From: a virus
IMG/VR virus record: IMGVR_UViG_3300007538_003141
Span: 1-24,152 of that record
Direction: 5' to 3' (one strand)
DNA length: 24,152 nt
Made by a program: the position numbers and the translations under genes. The stretch's first letter is position 1, and each line of letters opens with the position of its first letter. Below the pieces are notes generated by a model. That model did not search any database. It worked only from the letters and a program-made list of their open reading frames with translations, and was not told where the DNA came from. Positions 1-15,000 of this stretch are shown here, piece by piece.

Positions 1-3000
1 GATGTGCTTAAGTCATAGATAGGCTGTGTTAACCAAGTTCTAGACTGATGTACATCTGCACGATAGATAGATTCTTCACCTGCTGTGTTGACGATATCTA
101 AGTAGATTTCTTCGTCAGGAGTTGAGTGAGGAATCATAGAAGTAATGATCACAACGTCACCTGGTATTACTTCAGTCAAGATGCTAACTTCGTTGTCTTC
201 ACGCATTCTTAACTTGCTGTTAGGTACTCTGTAGCCATTTACTGTTACCCAAAGTCTTTCAACATTTGTTTGCTCCCATTGAGTCACATTCATGATGCCT
301 GAATCGTTAGTTAGCGATACCGCAGTAGTAGCGTCCCGAGTCAAGCCGATAGTGAATTCAGTATTACTGATAACCTGCTTGACATAATAAGTCACGCCCT
401 GTTCGATACCACCTAATAGTGTTGCTCCTGCTTCTTGACCTTGTTGCGTAAAGATCACAGGTGTATTTGCTACTAGATCAGCCGTGCTGTTTACTGTTAT
501 ATAGTTAGTACTTGTTGCAGTAGCAGATGCAGTCGTAGTTGTGATAAAGAACGTGCCTTGTCTCCAAGTATATCCGCCTGACACCCATTCAGTTACACCA
601 ACTACTGGATAGTTAACTGCTGATACAGCAGGGTCCCAAGGTTGTGTATAAATATCGAATCTATATTGGTCAATAACTTTAACATAGTAGTTGTTGCCGT
701 TAAGTTCGCTTGCTCCAACACATCCGTCGATAGCCGCTAACTGATCGTCTGCATATGCATGCGGCACACTAGTTGTGATTCTAGCCGTATCATTGCCGCC
801 TACGATTGTGATTAAGTTACCAGAAGCATTTGTAACAGTAACTTGTGTTCCGGTAGCATCTTTCAGTGTCGCAGTAGTGCTGTCAATAACAGACTCGACA
901 AAGTATACAGTTCCGGGTACTAAGTTACCGAATCCAGTTCCTTTTAAGATTACAGTTTGATCTACGATGAATCCAGTTGTGCTGTTGAAAGTAATTTCGT
1001 TGCCAGTGCTTGATGTAGCAGTTGCTCTAGTCTCTGCTAGTGGATTGTTAATTTCTGTCAAGATATTACTAATCGGTGCAACAGTAATAGCATTTGATGT
1101 ACCTGTCATAGAACCTGTATCATCTGTTACCGTTACTGGAGTACCACCAGGAGTTGTTGAGATTGTAAAGACTGTTGAGTTAATAATCTGAAGTACATAG
1201 TAAGTGAACCCACCAGTCAAACCACCTAATGCAGGTGATGAGAATACGATAGGCTCATCAACTACTAGGGTTGATGTGTCTGTGCATACTAAGTAATCAT
1301 ATAATTCGTCAAGGGCGCTGATTACGGTATCTGCTTCACCATCACCGGATCCTGCATCAACTGCTGTAAATATGTCACCTACATTATATGTGATACCTGA
1401 AGTACCTGCTACCACGTTCCAATCTGTAGTTGTTCCTAGATCGCTGATCTGATATACTACATCTGGTACGAATGATCCTGCTACTACTGTTTCAGAAGTA
1501 TAAGGAGTCTCGGCACTTGTAGCATCGTAATCACCTGCATCATATGGTACTTCAGAGTGTACTGTATCTGTTACTGTGATAGCGGTGAATGCGCCACCTG
1601 AGATACCAGATATACCATATTGCGATGTAAAATATTGTCTTTCTGTGTTGTTATAAGTTAATACAGAAATCTTTGCTCCATTCGCAGGTGGTGAATTGAA
1701 CAAGATCGTATTCGATCCTGAGTTTATTGTATATCTAGAAATTGTTTGACGCAAGCCATCAATCTCTACGATTGCATGTGTTGGGTTGTCATCACCACAG
1801 AAGTTTGGTAGTGTGAATGATGATGTTGACCCGTCACCTGTGAATTCTGCAATCTCAGGTAAAGTATAACCATATTGTGTGCCAGCAGTCTCACCAAATA
1901 ATGAGAATACAAAGTAATCATCTTCATTGTTGTATGAGCCGGGCGCCGCTAACACAAGTTTTGCTTGCTGACCGTTTGGCTGAATACCGATAGCATAGTC
2001 GTTAGTAACATAACTAGAGATACCTGATGCGTCACTTAGTGTTAATGTTGGTCCACCAAGTGTCTCAGAGATAGTAAACTCGTTGCCATCTACAATAGAA
2101 TTGATATAGTAGTATTGGTTAGGAGTAATATCGCTACCAAACATATTTGCGGCAAAGATTATTCTGCTTCCAACAATCAAGCCAGCAGTTGTACCAGTTG
2201 TAATAGCATTGTTACTTGCTTTTGTTCTGCTAATAGTGTTTGTTTTACCTAATACTAACCGTTGACCGTTATGATTTACAACAGGATCTGTCCAAACAGT
2301 GCCAGTACCTGTTTGAATATTACAAATCATTGAACCTGTTGCAGTTGTCAATGCTTTAGTAGGACCTGCTAGACCTGTTAAAGTATTATAAGTCTCAGAT
2401 ACAGTGATAGAGTTTGTTGCTGTAGAGATAGTTTTCACATAATAAGTTGTTTCGTCTGCGATACCACCAAACACAACACCTTGGAATGTGATTGGATCAT
2501 TAGCAACAAAGTTACTTACGTCTACAAATGTGATAGTATCACCGTTAGCATCTGTAGCAATCGCTTCTACTTCGATAGAATGTGAACCTGTTCTGATAAC
2601 ACCTGAACCTTGGAAGATAGATGCACTATAGTTACAGTTCAAGTAGATATCATCAAACCCTGTTTCTTCCATCTCTCTGATTGGGTAAGTATCGCTACAT
2701 GCTTTGACTAATTGATTGCCGTTACCAACTTCGTACACATCGATTCTCAATGCTTGCATTGGTGAGAACTGTAGTGGACTATCCAGCGTGATTATCTTAT
2801 TAGGCCAATCTACTGTGTATTCAGAAGTTGCTAGACCTGTACCCAACTCAGTTGCCGGATCGATAACTTGTAAACTTATTTGCGCAGGATGCTGTAAGAT
2901 TTCTTCGAAACTGTATACAGTCTGGAATTCTTCTTGAGGATACAGTACCACAGACGCTACGTTGTATCCAGTATGTGAATATTGTGTAACGTCCCAGTTA

Positions 3001-6000
3001 GTTCCTGGACGTGTTGTTACAGTCATAGTCAAGTTGTCTTTGATCAAACCAGGAACTAGTTCTTCTGGACCGTAACCGTATGGGAACTCAGCGCCTTGTA
3101 CGTCATAGATTGGCTGTTGTACAGTAAAGAAGGATGAAGATGTCCAAGTAATACCATCATCATCTGATTGAATGATAGTATTGTCGTCCCCAACAACTAC
3201 CCAAAGCGATTCATCTTGATTGAACGTGATACCGCGTAATGTTTTCACAGTCCCTGAGGTCTGTTGCGTCCAATTCACTCTATCAGATGAAGTTTGGATC
3301 TGTCCATCTTCACCCACTGCCATCCAGATGCTGTTAGCATACTTGATATCTAACAATGTATGTTGTAATGTAGGATCTTTATGATACAATCTTGCTTGTA
3401 AAGGAATCGTATCAGCAGTTAGTGTTACCAGTGATGACAATCCTGCATCAGTGTACAGTTTAACCTGTGTTGAACTGATGACATCGACATAATAAGTGTC
3501 ACCTGCTGTCAAACCAGCAAATGAATCTGTTACTGATACGCTAGCACCTGATGCAAAACCTTCAGTTGAGATCACGTTTAAGATATCTAATGGTTCGTTA
3601 ACTGATACACAACCAACTTCACGCAATCCTACCCAGTTACCGCCGTTGTTTGACTGATAGATGATACCATTTTCACCAACTGCTAGCATGTAAGTGCCAT
3701 CAGACTCAATACCATAGAAACCTAGTGGGGTAGCTGATGGGCCGTCTTGCCAGAATTGACCCTCGTCATCAAAAGAGTACGCAACAATGTTAGTATCTAC
3801 TAACTCAGTTACGCCTGATGAGTATTCGTAACGCTTACCTTTACCTACTGCTACGAAACCAGTGTAACCTGAAGTCACGCAATATTTGACACCGTATAGA
3901 GTTACGTCAAATACTGGATCATATGCTTTTCTTTCTGTCCATACATAAGTGTCTGAACTTTGTACGATTCCACGACCTGCGGCTACAAAGAATCCATTGC
4001 CATAATCTACGCTTCTTAGCGAGATGGCTGCGATAGAAAGTGCAGTTGAGTCATATGGATTTGTGTCGTATGGCAGCGCATCATATGGTGTGAACCAACC
4101 GTTAGTAGTCCAAGTAACACCATCGTTGCTTCTAAACAATGGAGTCGCAGTGTTTGTTGATGTCATCACATACAAGCCGTTACCTTCAACGATGTCTGTT
4201 ACGTTGATAGGTGCGTTTGAAACTTTATTGATGCTCCAAGATTGACCTGTGGCACTTCTGATCACACCTGAGTAATTTTCTAAGTTAGCAGGGCTTAAGA
4301 AATACTGATCATTCCAAAGAATAGATGTGATAGAAACACCTGTTGGATAGAATGGCTGATCTTGTAACTCAGTATCTAATGTAAACTGATCTTCTGGTGC
4401 GAACGCATTACCGTAGTAGACTGAGTTTGGATAGATGATACCTTCAAACAATTGTGTCAAGTCGAAACCAGGCATGTTAGCAGTTGGTTGATAGTAACCC
4501 TCTACTCTATCTAATGCGTTTAGTACACGATCACCTGAGTCTAATTCTTCCCATTTACCTAATACGAATTCTGTATCGTTGTTAGAAATGATACAACGAT
4601 AAACTCTATTCAAGTATTTGACGATTGACTGTGTAAAGTAGAAGGGTTCTGGTAAGAACGCAAAGCTACCTGCTTTACTTATAGTCAAGTTAGTTAGTGC
4701 AAGTGTAGTTACTACGTTGACTGCACTGCCGTTAGGCGTATCTGATACTTGAATCTCGTTAGTGATTGTATCGATATCAATGATATAGTAAGTTTCACCG
4801 ATCTCTACATCGATAGAGTTATTAGGTAGTGTTCCCATGAACACGATAGCATCGTTATCGTTGAAGCCTGCAACGCTATCTAATGTGATAGTATCAGTTC
4901 CTGATGTACAATCTGTTACGTTTGCTGTTGTGAAGCCGTTGAATGGGAAGTCGATGCCTGATACTGGCACTGTCATTCTAGGATCACTGTAAACTTCAAC
5001 GGTGTCCGGTGTACGAACTTTGAAGTAGTATTGATATACTGTATCTTCTGGATCACCTTCAATAATTAAACTTGTAATTGCACCGTTGCTGTCGATAGTA
5101 TTGACAACCAATGTAACGTCATTAGCAGGTGATGTGCCACCTACTTCATTTCCTGAAATAGTAATAGTGTTAGTTACTGCATAACCTGATCCAGCATTGC
5201 TAATGACTGCTCTATATCCACCTAAGATAAATCCAATGTCAAACTCTGCTGTTGTCTGAGGAGTTTGAGTCATAGTCATTGCAGTATTTGTATCGGTTAA
5301 CGTTACAGCAGAGCCACCTGGTGTAGTAGAAACTTTGATGAACGGGTTACCTGTACCAGTCATCGGACCGTTGTCGGTTGTTAATGAAACAACACTTCCG
5401 CCTGCTACATCAGTGATAGTAAATTGAGTTGCACTATCTATAGTTTTGATATAGTATTCTGTACCGATTACGATTCCACCTAAACCTACACCTGAGAAGA
5501 TGATAGGCATGTTCACCCAAAGTGATGAAGTATCTAAACAAGTAATTAAATCACCTGTAGAAGATGTGCCAGAGCAATCTACTTCGATAAACGTTGATTG
5601 ATCATCAGGATCAGAGAATTCTATTACGTAATAAACTGTACCAGAAGTGATACCGCCTTGTGTTGTGTTAAAGACTACTGGCATATTTACATAGAAGTTG
5701 TAAGTGCCCTTGTCTTGCATACTCAATGCGATTCTGTTATCAGTACCTTCGATAGCATCGCCTGCAATAGTTGCATAAGCAGTACGAACTAATGCATCAG
5801 TCAACACACCTGAATTGATGTCAGTATAGAATGCAGATGTGTCATACAGTGAGAACAACTGTCCGTTGATCTGTCCTGGTGATACTGGTAATGACACGTT
5901 CATTGCCATAGTGCCGGTAGCATTAGTTAAATCTAATGTATCTTTCTGGTTAGTTAATAGTGCAGAACCAGTTGTTACATCTGTTAGTGTAACTGGTACA

Positions 6001-9000
6001 TTGTTTACTTGAGTAGAAATTTTTAGTTCGGTCAACGAAACGATTTCGTTTACATAATACAACGCACCTGAATCGATTCCACCATAACTATTGATTGGGT
6101 TACTTGATCCATCTACCATAGTGTTAAAGATGATCGGATCATTGACACTAAATCCAGTAGTATCATCTACTGTAACAATATTAGTACCTGAAGTTGTAGC
6201 ACTTACTGTTGCTGTTAATGGATCAGGCTCGGCAGAGATCGTAACATTCTCAGAATCTACTACAGTAGTTACATAATAAACATCATTTTCAATGATACCG
6301 CCAAATACATCACCTGTAAAGAACAGAGGAATACCAATATAGAATCCATCTGTACCACCTGTACCTATTACGGACTGTGGAATAGTTATTGTATTAATAT
6401 CTTTTGTAGTTGTGGTCGCTGTGATAATACCTGGATAGTTTAATGTTAATACCGCAGTATCTACTACTTCACCAACTAAGCATGACATTCCTGCTGATGT
6501 TGCAGTAGCATTTGACAACGCAAACGTGCTACCACCTGCTGTCTCAGAAATAGTAAAGTCAGTTATGTTTACAATACTGTCTACGTAATATACTTGATCT
6601 GCTACTATGCCACCAATCACTGCACCGGTAAATTTGATTGGCATACCTACGTAGAAACCGATAGTAGAACCAGATGAGTTTAATTCTCCAGTGCTTTCAT
6701 CGTAAGGATTCAATCTTACAACATCGTTCGCCGCAACTGTTTCGGAAACTCTACGAACAAACGATGACCAAGTGACTTGATGATCATTTTCTACTTGACT
6801 GATCTCAAATACTACGCCTTGTGCTGAAGCAAGAATACTGTCGATCGGGGGCTGTGTAGATTCTAATCCAATTGAAGATGATGCAACCTTTTCGCTATTG
6901 AAATATGATCCTGCAAAGAATGAACCATAGAACACTCCTGCTTCCCAATCAGTAACTTGTGAATTGAATGTAGTTCTGTCAAATCTAATCGTAGTGTTGT
7001 TTTCACGTACGGGATAAGAGCTAGAAATTGCTGTTGCTCTCGCACCAACATTTAGCACAAAGTTACCATCTGTAGTACCAGCAGTGAATTCGATTCTGTT
7101 TACTTGTCTAACCGCATCTCTATAGCTTGGGTATAGAGCGATGATAGATGTAGGTACTGTCTCTAATACGTTTACGTAATACCAATTACCGTCAACAAGT
7201 CTATTGATTGTTGCTCCCGTTGGATCTGATTGATATCTAACTATATCACCTGTTGATAAGTTAGGAGCAAACAGTTTGATAGTATGCAATGTAGAATTGA
7301 TCTCTGCATTAGTAAAGAAGATTTGTTGTGCAGGATCGATAATGATCTCTGGAAGAACTGCATAACCTTCACCTGGATCGATTACTCTAACTGACACAAC
7401 ACTGTCTACGCTCATTACTGCTTCTAGTTGTGCTTCTACTCTAGGTTCTGGGTAGATAAAAGTATCGATATATGCTGTTACTTTCGGAGGCTCTGTATAA
7501 CCTGTACCACCGTCTAATAGTAATACAGCAGGTAGATCGATATAAACATCGTCACCAGGAATATGTGTTACTGGAGTAGTACCGTTGATACCTCTTTGCA
7601 AACCACCTAATACGTTGAGCGCACGATCAACAAATGCGTAACTGATTTGCTCGTCACCAATGGTGATCGTTCCATTGATTGGGAAACCTTGAGCGTTGTC
7701 TACTATCAAGAACGTAGAACCGATCGTAATGTAGCTGGCTAAAGTTGTTATCTGATAATTATCTTGACCAGTGATAGTTACGCCGTAGTTATTAAACCAA
7801 TTACTATAATCAGGTGTAGACCAAATTGGACTTGTTACTGAGAATTCTGAGGTAGTGTCCACCCCTGTATACACAAGTTCAGGTGTTACATATTGCTGTA
7901 TCGCAGTGTTGTATTGTGCAGGCAAGTCAAAGTCTGTAACGTCACCCGTATAAACGTCACTACCTGTGTACTTGAATAAGAAATCTTTGATTACCACGTG
8001 ATAAGGCTTGACTTCATTCAGATAACCTTCTAAGAAATCTTGATTGTCTGATTGGAAATTCTCGATTGGTAAAAGTTCTCTAATTGTGTGAGCCACGTCA
8101 ATCAATGAAGTCTTGTTCAACCACGGTAAGTAATTTTGTGACTCGTCTGTCTCACTTTCGATATATTGGAACAGGATGATCAGTGACTTGTTTCTATACT
8201 CAACTAATTCATCGATGTAAATCTGCTCGTTCAATGCTCTTATGATCCATCGTGTTTCTTCACTTGGATATTCATCGAAAGGACTTGTGTCAAAGAAGTT
8301 ATCGCCGAAACCAATCTTGCCTTCAGCATAATCCCAAAGATAAGTCTTAAATTTAATAGTACCGTTTTCTAGGCCAACACGTGTCCAAACACCTGCACCA
8401 TCAAAACGATACATCTCCCACTTACCGTCACCGTTTTCAGTTACTTTTACTAGAGTGTTTAAAGCAACATTAAGTTTTGCTAAGTCAGCGTAAACAGGGA
8501 CGTTTAACGATGCTTTAGTGTTATTGTTATACTGATTTTCAGGATTGTTAGTTGGCAACCACCAGTTTACATATTCCCAATAATCAGGAGTATTGTAGAA
8601 CTCCCCGGTTGCAAACAAGTAAGTTGCTTCTCGTCTTGTTTCAGCAATCGGGAACTGGGCTAAAATATCATTAGCGTACTGTAAGAAATTTTTAAGACCA
8701 GTCAATCTATCAAAGAAGAAACTTTGTCTTGGTCTTGCTAACACGCCTGACTGCACTGCTTTTGGTAAGAACGGATTAGGTACTACAGCACCTGCTTCGT
8801 CAACACCTGCAAGACTGTCTAGCATTCTATCATACAAACCTTCTGGTCTGTTGTTTTGTGTTTGGGGACCTAGTTTAGGTAATCCAGGTAAGAAGTCATC
8901 TGGATAATCTGTTCTGATCAGACTAAACTCTTGGTGAGGTACATCATCACTTTGTCCTGTACCAAATCCTACGTGGAACACGCTATCATTTGCGTTGATA

Positions 9001-12000
9001 TAAGAACCTGCGTTATATAGAGCAAAAGTGTTTGGCAGTAGTGGCGCAAAGTATGCGATACCTGATTGTCTTGGATTTCTGATATAGATTTGTAAATTGA
9101 TATCAGAAATAGTTTTACCGATCTTTGTATTGATAGTATCAGTATTACGAACCCAGAATGAGTACAGAGGTACTGAGACGTTAGATGCGTTAAGTGTGCT
9201 TTCTACTGAGAACTGTGTAGTGCTTCTAACTGTTCCAGGGCCTGCGTACTGACCGGGAGGTACATTACTTGTTACCCAAGTATATACCGCTACGTCAGAA
9301 CCTGGAAATACTCTACCCCAGAACTTACTGTTGTACACTACATCATTCTGATGATAGTTTAACCAGCGAACATTAGAAGTATCAAACCATAGTCTACCTT
9401 CGTTTCTGCTACCCCATACCTTACCTGATACTGTTCTGTTTCTGTCTGCATTATAACGTGCAGGATCTATGTTGTCAACATAATCTATATTTTGTCTAAT
9501 GACCCCTAGCATTTTGTTTTGCATAGGATCTAAGTAATCTAAATTGATTAATGTCTGATTAGTTTCTGCGCTGTATATCTGTGAGTTCTGAATCTTTTCG
9601 ATGTCAACAACCGGAGCACTTTCTCTATATACAGCCCAGTCTTTTACACCTGTCTGATTTCTGTATACATTAATCTGACCCGCTACATCAGCAAATGACA
9701 AATCTGGTGTACCGATCACTACTTGATTGTTTCTAAAATCTAGTGCAGTTCCGTACATTGGCTGGAAGCCATAGTTGTTGTCAAGTGAGTTACATGATTG
9801 TGCGTAAATAAACTTACCGGGATCAGCAATACTACCATTGTAGTTTGCTAGATAATCATACATGTATACTGCCCCAGCATTTGGATATTGGTCTACAAAT
9901 CTGGTTGCGTTTTGATCGAATACCGTGTCGTTATCTAAGTTTTCGTCATCCGTAAAATCAAAGGTCGTGCCTGCAAATCTTGTACCTGCAGGAGCTGAGA
10001 TAACAACGCTGTCGAATTCATTAAACTTGATAGTATTACCAAACAGTGTTCTTGTTTGAGCATGAGGAGCAGTCAATACCTGCGTATTAGTATAAACTTC
10101 AATACCAAGGTCAGTAAATGTAGCAGTCTCTGGTGACTGTAATAATAATCTTTCATTGACAAGACTCAAATTCTTATCAATAACAGAGATGATTAGCTTG
10201 TTATCCGTAGCTGTTGCTTGAACATTAGTGATACCTATGCCGTTAATCTGACTTGCTACTGTTGCGGCATTACTACCATTAGCTAATGGAACTAAGAAAC
10301 CGTTTATTAATAGCTTTCTATTAGCAGTCAATAAACATTCATTGGCGCCGATGATTGTGCCATACTTGGCACCGCCATTTGTAAATCTATAGACTGCACC
10401 GTCTTCTTGAAAGTTACCATCAACTACGATCTCGCCGGGTGCTCCAAACAAGATTTCATTAGCAGAAGATATCATGTCATTATCATAACCCAACTGCACC
10501 CCTACTCTATCTGTAGAGTTAGATACAACGGTTTGTAATAACTGGAATTCGTTACTACTGATAGTAACAATATCACCTGCACGTACAGTTGTGTAATATC
10601 TTAACTGTGATCCAACATAAGCGTAATTGTCATCGTCTACTGGAGTACCATTTACTGATACTAGTAGAGGTTCTGACTGAACGTAAGCAGTGATAGTAAT
10701 ACTAGGATCATCTGTTAGTGCCAGCACAGTAGTTGATGAACGTGATAATTTCAATGAGAAAGTGCTACCAACGATATCTTCGATATAGTATACTTGGTAC
10801 GGAGAGATACCGCTGTCACCAAAATCACTTCCATCAAATACTACAGGATCGTTAACATTCATACCTGTAGTAGATGCTACCGTGATGTAGTTTGAAGACA
10901 CCGCAGTTGCATTACTTGTAGTAGCAGTTGGAGTAAATGCTAACTCAAGCGGCTGATACAAATCTGGAATGCTTGTGTACTGAACTTCTACGTTTTGTAC
11001 TAAACGAGAGTAAATCCATCCTTTACCGTAATTTGTTAATCCACCGGGGCCTGTAAAATTAGGCGCACCAATAGCGATAGTATCACCATTGTAATCCGTT
11101 GATACTGAGAAACCAAAGTTGTCTGCTAATATAGCTCCGTCTGCTGAACCGTCGATCACATAAGGTGTAGTGTTGTATGTTATTTGATCTGCGCTACCTG
11201 TACCTGTACCTGGTCCTGTAGCAACAAAGATGATACCAACTTTATTGTCTACTGCACCGATCAATTTAAAATCTGTTGTTCCAACTTCGGTGATCTGATA
11301 AGTTTGACCTGTTACAAAGTAGCCGGCGTTGAGAGGAATTCTTTCTCTACGATATGCAAGAACTCTTACGTTTGCAGGGTCACTAGCATAGATCCAATTT
11401 TGATCTTTAGAAATCGCAATGTCTGTTCCTACGCCTGATGCAACACTGATAGCAGGTTGATAGTCAATGATATCATCTGTTAAGATAGTATCATTTAATG
11501 TATAAATGTGTAGCTTAGGTGTGCCTGTTGGCTCAGAGATAACAAACAAGTTTCCTGAGTATGCGATCTTGCTACCAAAAGAAGGACCTGAAGTTAATAA
11601 ACTTCCTGTATCTTCTTCATAGTTTTGTGTAACTGGGTTGAACCCGTAACGATATACTTTACCAGCATCAGCGTCACCAATCAGATAACCCATACGATCT
11701 GTGTATGCAACTGCGCTACCAAATGATTGTCCGTCTACTCTATCAAGTTCTTTTAGTTGCTGATAGTTAATAGATTTTCTATAAACAGTCCAACCGCCGT
11801 TAGAGCCTTCATCAACCCAAACAGTGTTTTTTACAAATTCTGCTTCGTTAAGGTCGAGAGTTTCGATCTCAGAGGGTTTAGCAACACGCTGATCGATAAA
11901 CGTCAACCCTAGACCACTGCCATCAAGAGAGAATGTTCTTTCTGTTGTTATATTAATACTAACTTCAGTGATGCTATTGACTCTAGTGACAACGTAATAT

Positions 12001-15000
12001 CCATTGATCTCGTTGTCAACTTGAATCAATGAGATTGGATCTAACTTTTTAAGACCGTGTGGCTTATCGAATGTGATAACTGTTTCGGAACCAGACGGTG
12101 TAGCCCCTATGACTCTGGCTACAGGTTTCCAAGTATACACTCTCCAGCGTTCTTTAAAGTTTGCTAACCAGACATAATCTCTTACATAAAATGCTGAGAT
12201 AGGAATGCGTATTGCATTATTGTTGATCGCATTCGCTAGACCTGAATAGAAATAAGATGCCATCTTGACATCATCATAATTAACGTAACCTGCTGTTGGG
12301 TACAACTTAGTAGTAGGTTCGCTGTCGGTAGTCATCAGTACATTAGGATCACTGATGGGTCTAGCATAGTTGAATAAACCGTATGTTGGAACTTCTTGCT
12401 GTGCGCCCGGAGTTGGAGTGCCGTTAGTTAAACTAACAATAGCTGGGTTGCCTGTCAACAGTGCTTCATTGATTCTAAAATCAACAAAGTTGCCATTTAA
12501 TGTACCACCAAACTGACCAGACAAGATAGCCCAGTTTTCGTATACGTCATAATCGATGCCGCCTTGCGGTAAGTTAGCACCTTTGAACGCAGATACAGCA
12601 TTCGGTGTACCTTTGTTTTTAATCATGTTTTTGTAAACGTTTACTTGAGTAATGTCAGTTAAGTCTACTAGTGCTAAGTAATCTCTTGGTCTATAACCAA
12701 TCAATGAGAATGATAACTGATCAGCATCTTTTTCTAAGTTTGCTACATTGTCATTGTAATATAGAGTCTGTTCATAGCATCGTGTTGATGAGTTGGGTAG
12801 CAAGCCTTTTTGAATTTCATCGTAATCAGTTACAACCCAATCAAGTTCTCTGAACGTAGCACTTGGTTCGATAACTTTTATAGCAGTCCAGTACTTGTTC
12901 TTGTAAGTAACAATCATACCTTTTGTATATTTTGTACCAACGTTCCACTCTTGAATATTATCTTGATTTAAGATAAATCCTGAAGCAAATACAGTACCGT
13001 TCCACTCTGCTGTTTTTGTACCACGTAAGAAAATTCTGTTTTGACGCAATCCTGTGATCAAGTTATAAATGATATCATTGAACAACGTAGTATTATCAAA
13101 TACTACACCATGCTCAAAGTTACTCAAATTGAATTGAGTATAAGCCATAGTATCGCCGCTGTTTAGAGTTTTAACATTAAATTCTGTATCTAAACGAGAG
13201 ATTGCTAAATCCCCTAAAGCGATAGGATATAAGTTTTGGTTCAAAATAAAATTGTTTTGCTGAATTGTTAACGGCTGGACGATCTCGCTTTCTTTGAACA
13301 CTTTCAAATTCTGTGCCGCTGGGTTTAGAGTCAAGATAGCACCATTTTCCCATCCTGTTTGTGCCCAGAATAAGAATTCTTTTACCATTACTTCCCAGTT
13401 GATTTCCATACCGTATTCGATATTATCGAACACCATACCTTTACGTTCTAACCAATGTCCGTAGCCCATCAAGAATGTTGCTACTTCTAATGTAGAATAG
13501 AACTGCGTACCATATGGTATTAGGCGTTCTTCTGTTTCGGTACTTGTATAGTTCAAAGGTAGCTTGACAGAAGCATCGTCAACTGTTATAGTAGTGTTGA
13601 CACCGTTATTGATTGGTGTATCTACTGTAAAATATGCTTGGCTTTGTGAGTTACCATATACTCTCCAACCATCTGCTGTAAGCTGGAGTACCACAGCCGA
13701 GAACTTGATAGTATCCATCGGCTGGTTATCATGTAATAATAATGCGTAGCTTTCGTCTGGAATTAGTAATGATGCATTGTTTGAGTTAGGTGTTCCTTTC
13801 TCAACAAAGAATTTCAAGAATGTTTTATCACTATAACCTGCTAGACGATAAATCAAACGCACATCCAGATTGTCTAGAAGTCCAGTGATTGAAGTAGTTG
13901 CATCTACCCCTTGTTGTTTTTCGAAATCAACGATCCAGTTCAGGTAACTTGTTTTTGCAGTTCCGTTACCATATACTTCGATATCATTAATAATCAAATG
14001 TGATCTATTGTTAACTAGGTATTGATTGAATTCTGTATTATATTTGTAATTGTCTAAGTCTACCGATAAGTTAAAGAATTCTGCTGGTCTAGTAAGAGCA
14101 AAAATCTTCATAAGGTCGAACGGATATGAAGAACTTCTACGGTAAGCTAGTTCAGCAGGAGCGATGTCTCCAACTTTCCATTCACGTTTAAATGTGTTAG
14201 AAGTATATTGACCTACGATTGCCTGTAGGGGCGATTTTAGATTGCCCTGTGCATCTACTGGTAAGATTTTGCTTAAGCCAGGTCTCTTTAACAGATCAAC
14301 TGTGATGGGGTCTCCGTTATTCCAAATAATACCTGCCTCAATATCTCCCCACAAGATATCGTTAGTGCTAGTGTAAGGTGCGGGACCATAACGATCTTGC
14401 CACCAACTTGGTTCTTCTGCAAAACCTAGCATTTCCCAAGGTGCAATGTTTGGTTGTAAAGAACCATAGAAGAATTCAGATATGCCTCTCCAGTAACCTT
14501 GATAGATAGGCGTGTTCGTTAATTTATTTCCTGATCCTGTATAGTTATAAACAAACTCATTAGTTGAAGTATAACCTTGCTGAGTCTTGTAGTTAATTCT
14601 ATTTTGACCTGCCCAGTTCAAGAAGTATGGTGAATAGATTCTTAGGTAATCTTCATTTGAATATGTACCTTCTCTAAAGAAGCCGGGTAATACTTCATAA
14701 GCATTGATAGGAACTTCAGTAGAAAGTTTTAAGTTGTTATAGATTCTTGTTTCAAATTCAAGTAATGCTTGATCTCTGAAATCAATCAAACCATACTCTG
14801 GCGAATAGTCACCGTACAGTGAAGTATAAGACCCGTCGTGTCCTCTCAACATATAAGTTGGAGTAGAATAGTTTGGATCTAGAACTACTTCAGGAACAAA
14901 ACTTGGATACATGCCTAACTTAGTTGGAGTGTTAGGAACATACGATCCGTATGTTTGATTATATTCTTTAATTGTGATTATGTCATTTGGTTGTAGACCG

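Noticed and set aside
775-1191. Plus-strand open frames such as 775-960 and 967-1191
   Set aside because: They lie opposite the giant gene, read as Val/Thr/Ser-rich low-complexity protein, and mirror its Thr/Val-rich beta repeats. No ribosome binding site or family motif was seen. The same holds for the other short plus-strand frames at 2716-18270.
3130-4262. A sialidase or other glycan hydrolase
   Set aside because: The Asp-box repeats are shared by many non-enzymatic propellers, and I found no arginine triad or other active-site pattern.
6863-7051. A 62-codon minus-strand frame inside the giant gene
   Set aside because: It is out of phase with the giant frame, which is open here and reads as protein matching the rest of the chain. 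No independent signal supports it.
300-7200. CRISPR array or DNA tandem repeat
   Set aside because: The repetition is at protein level, with units of about 240 bases that differ greatly in DNA sequence and are in frame with the coding region. There are no identical direct repeats with spacers.
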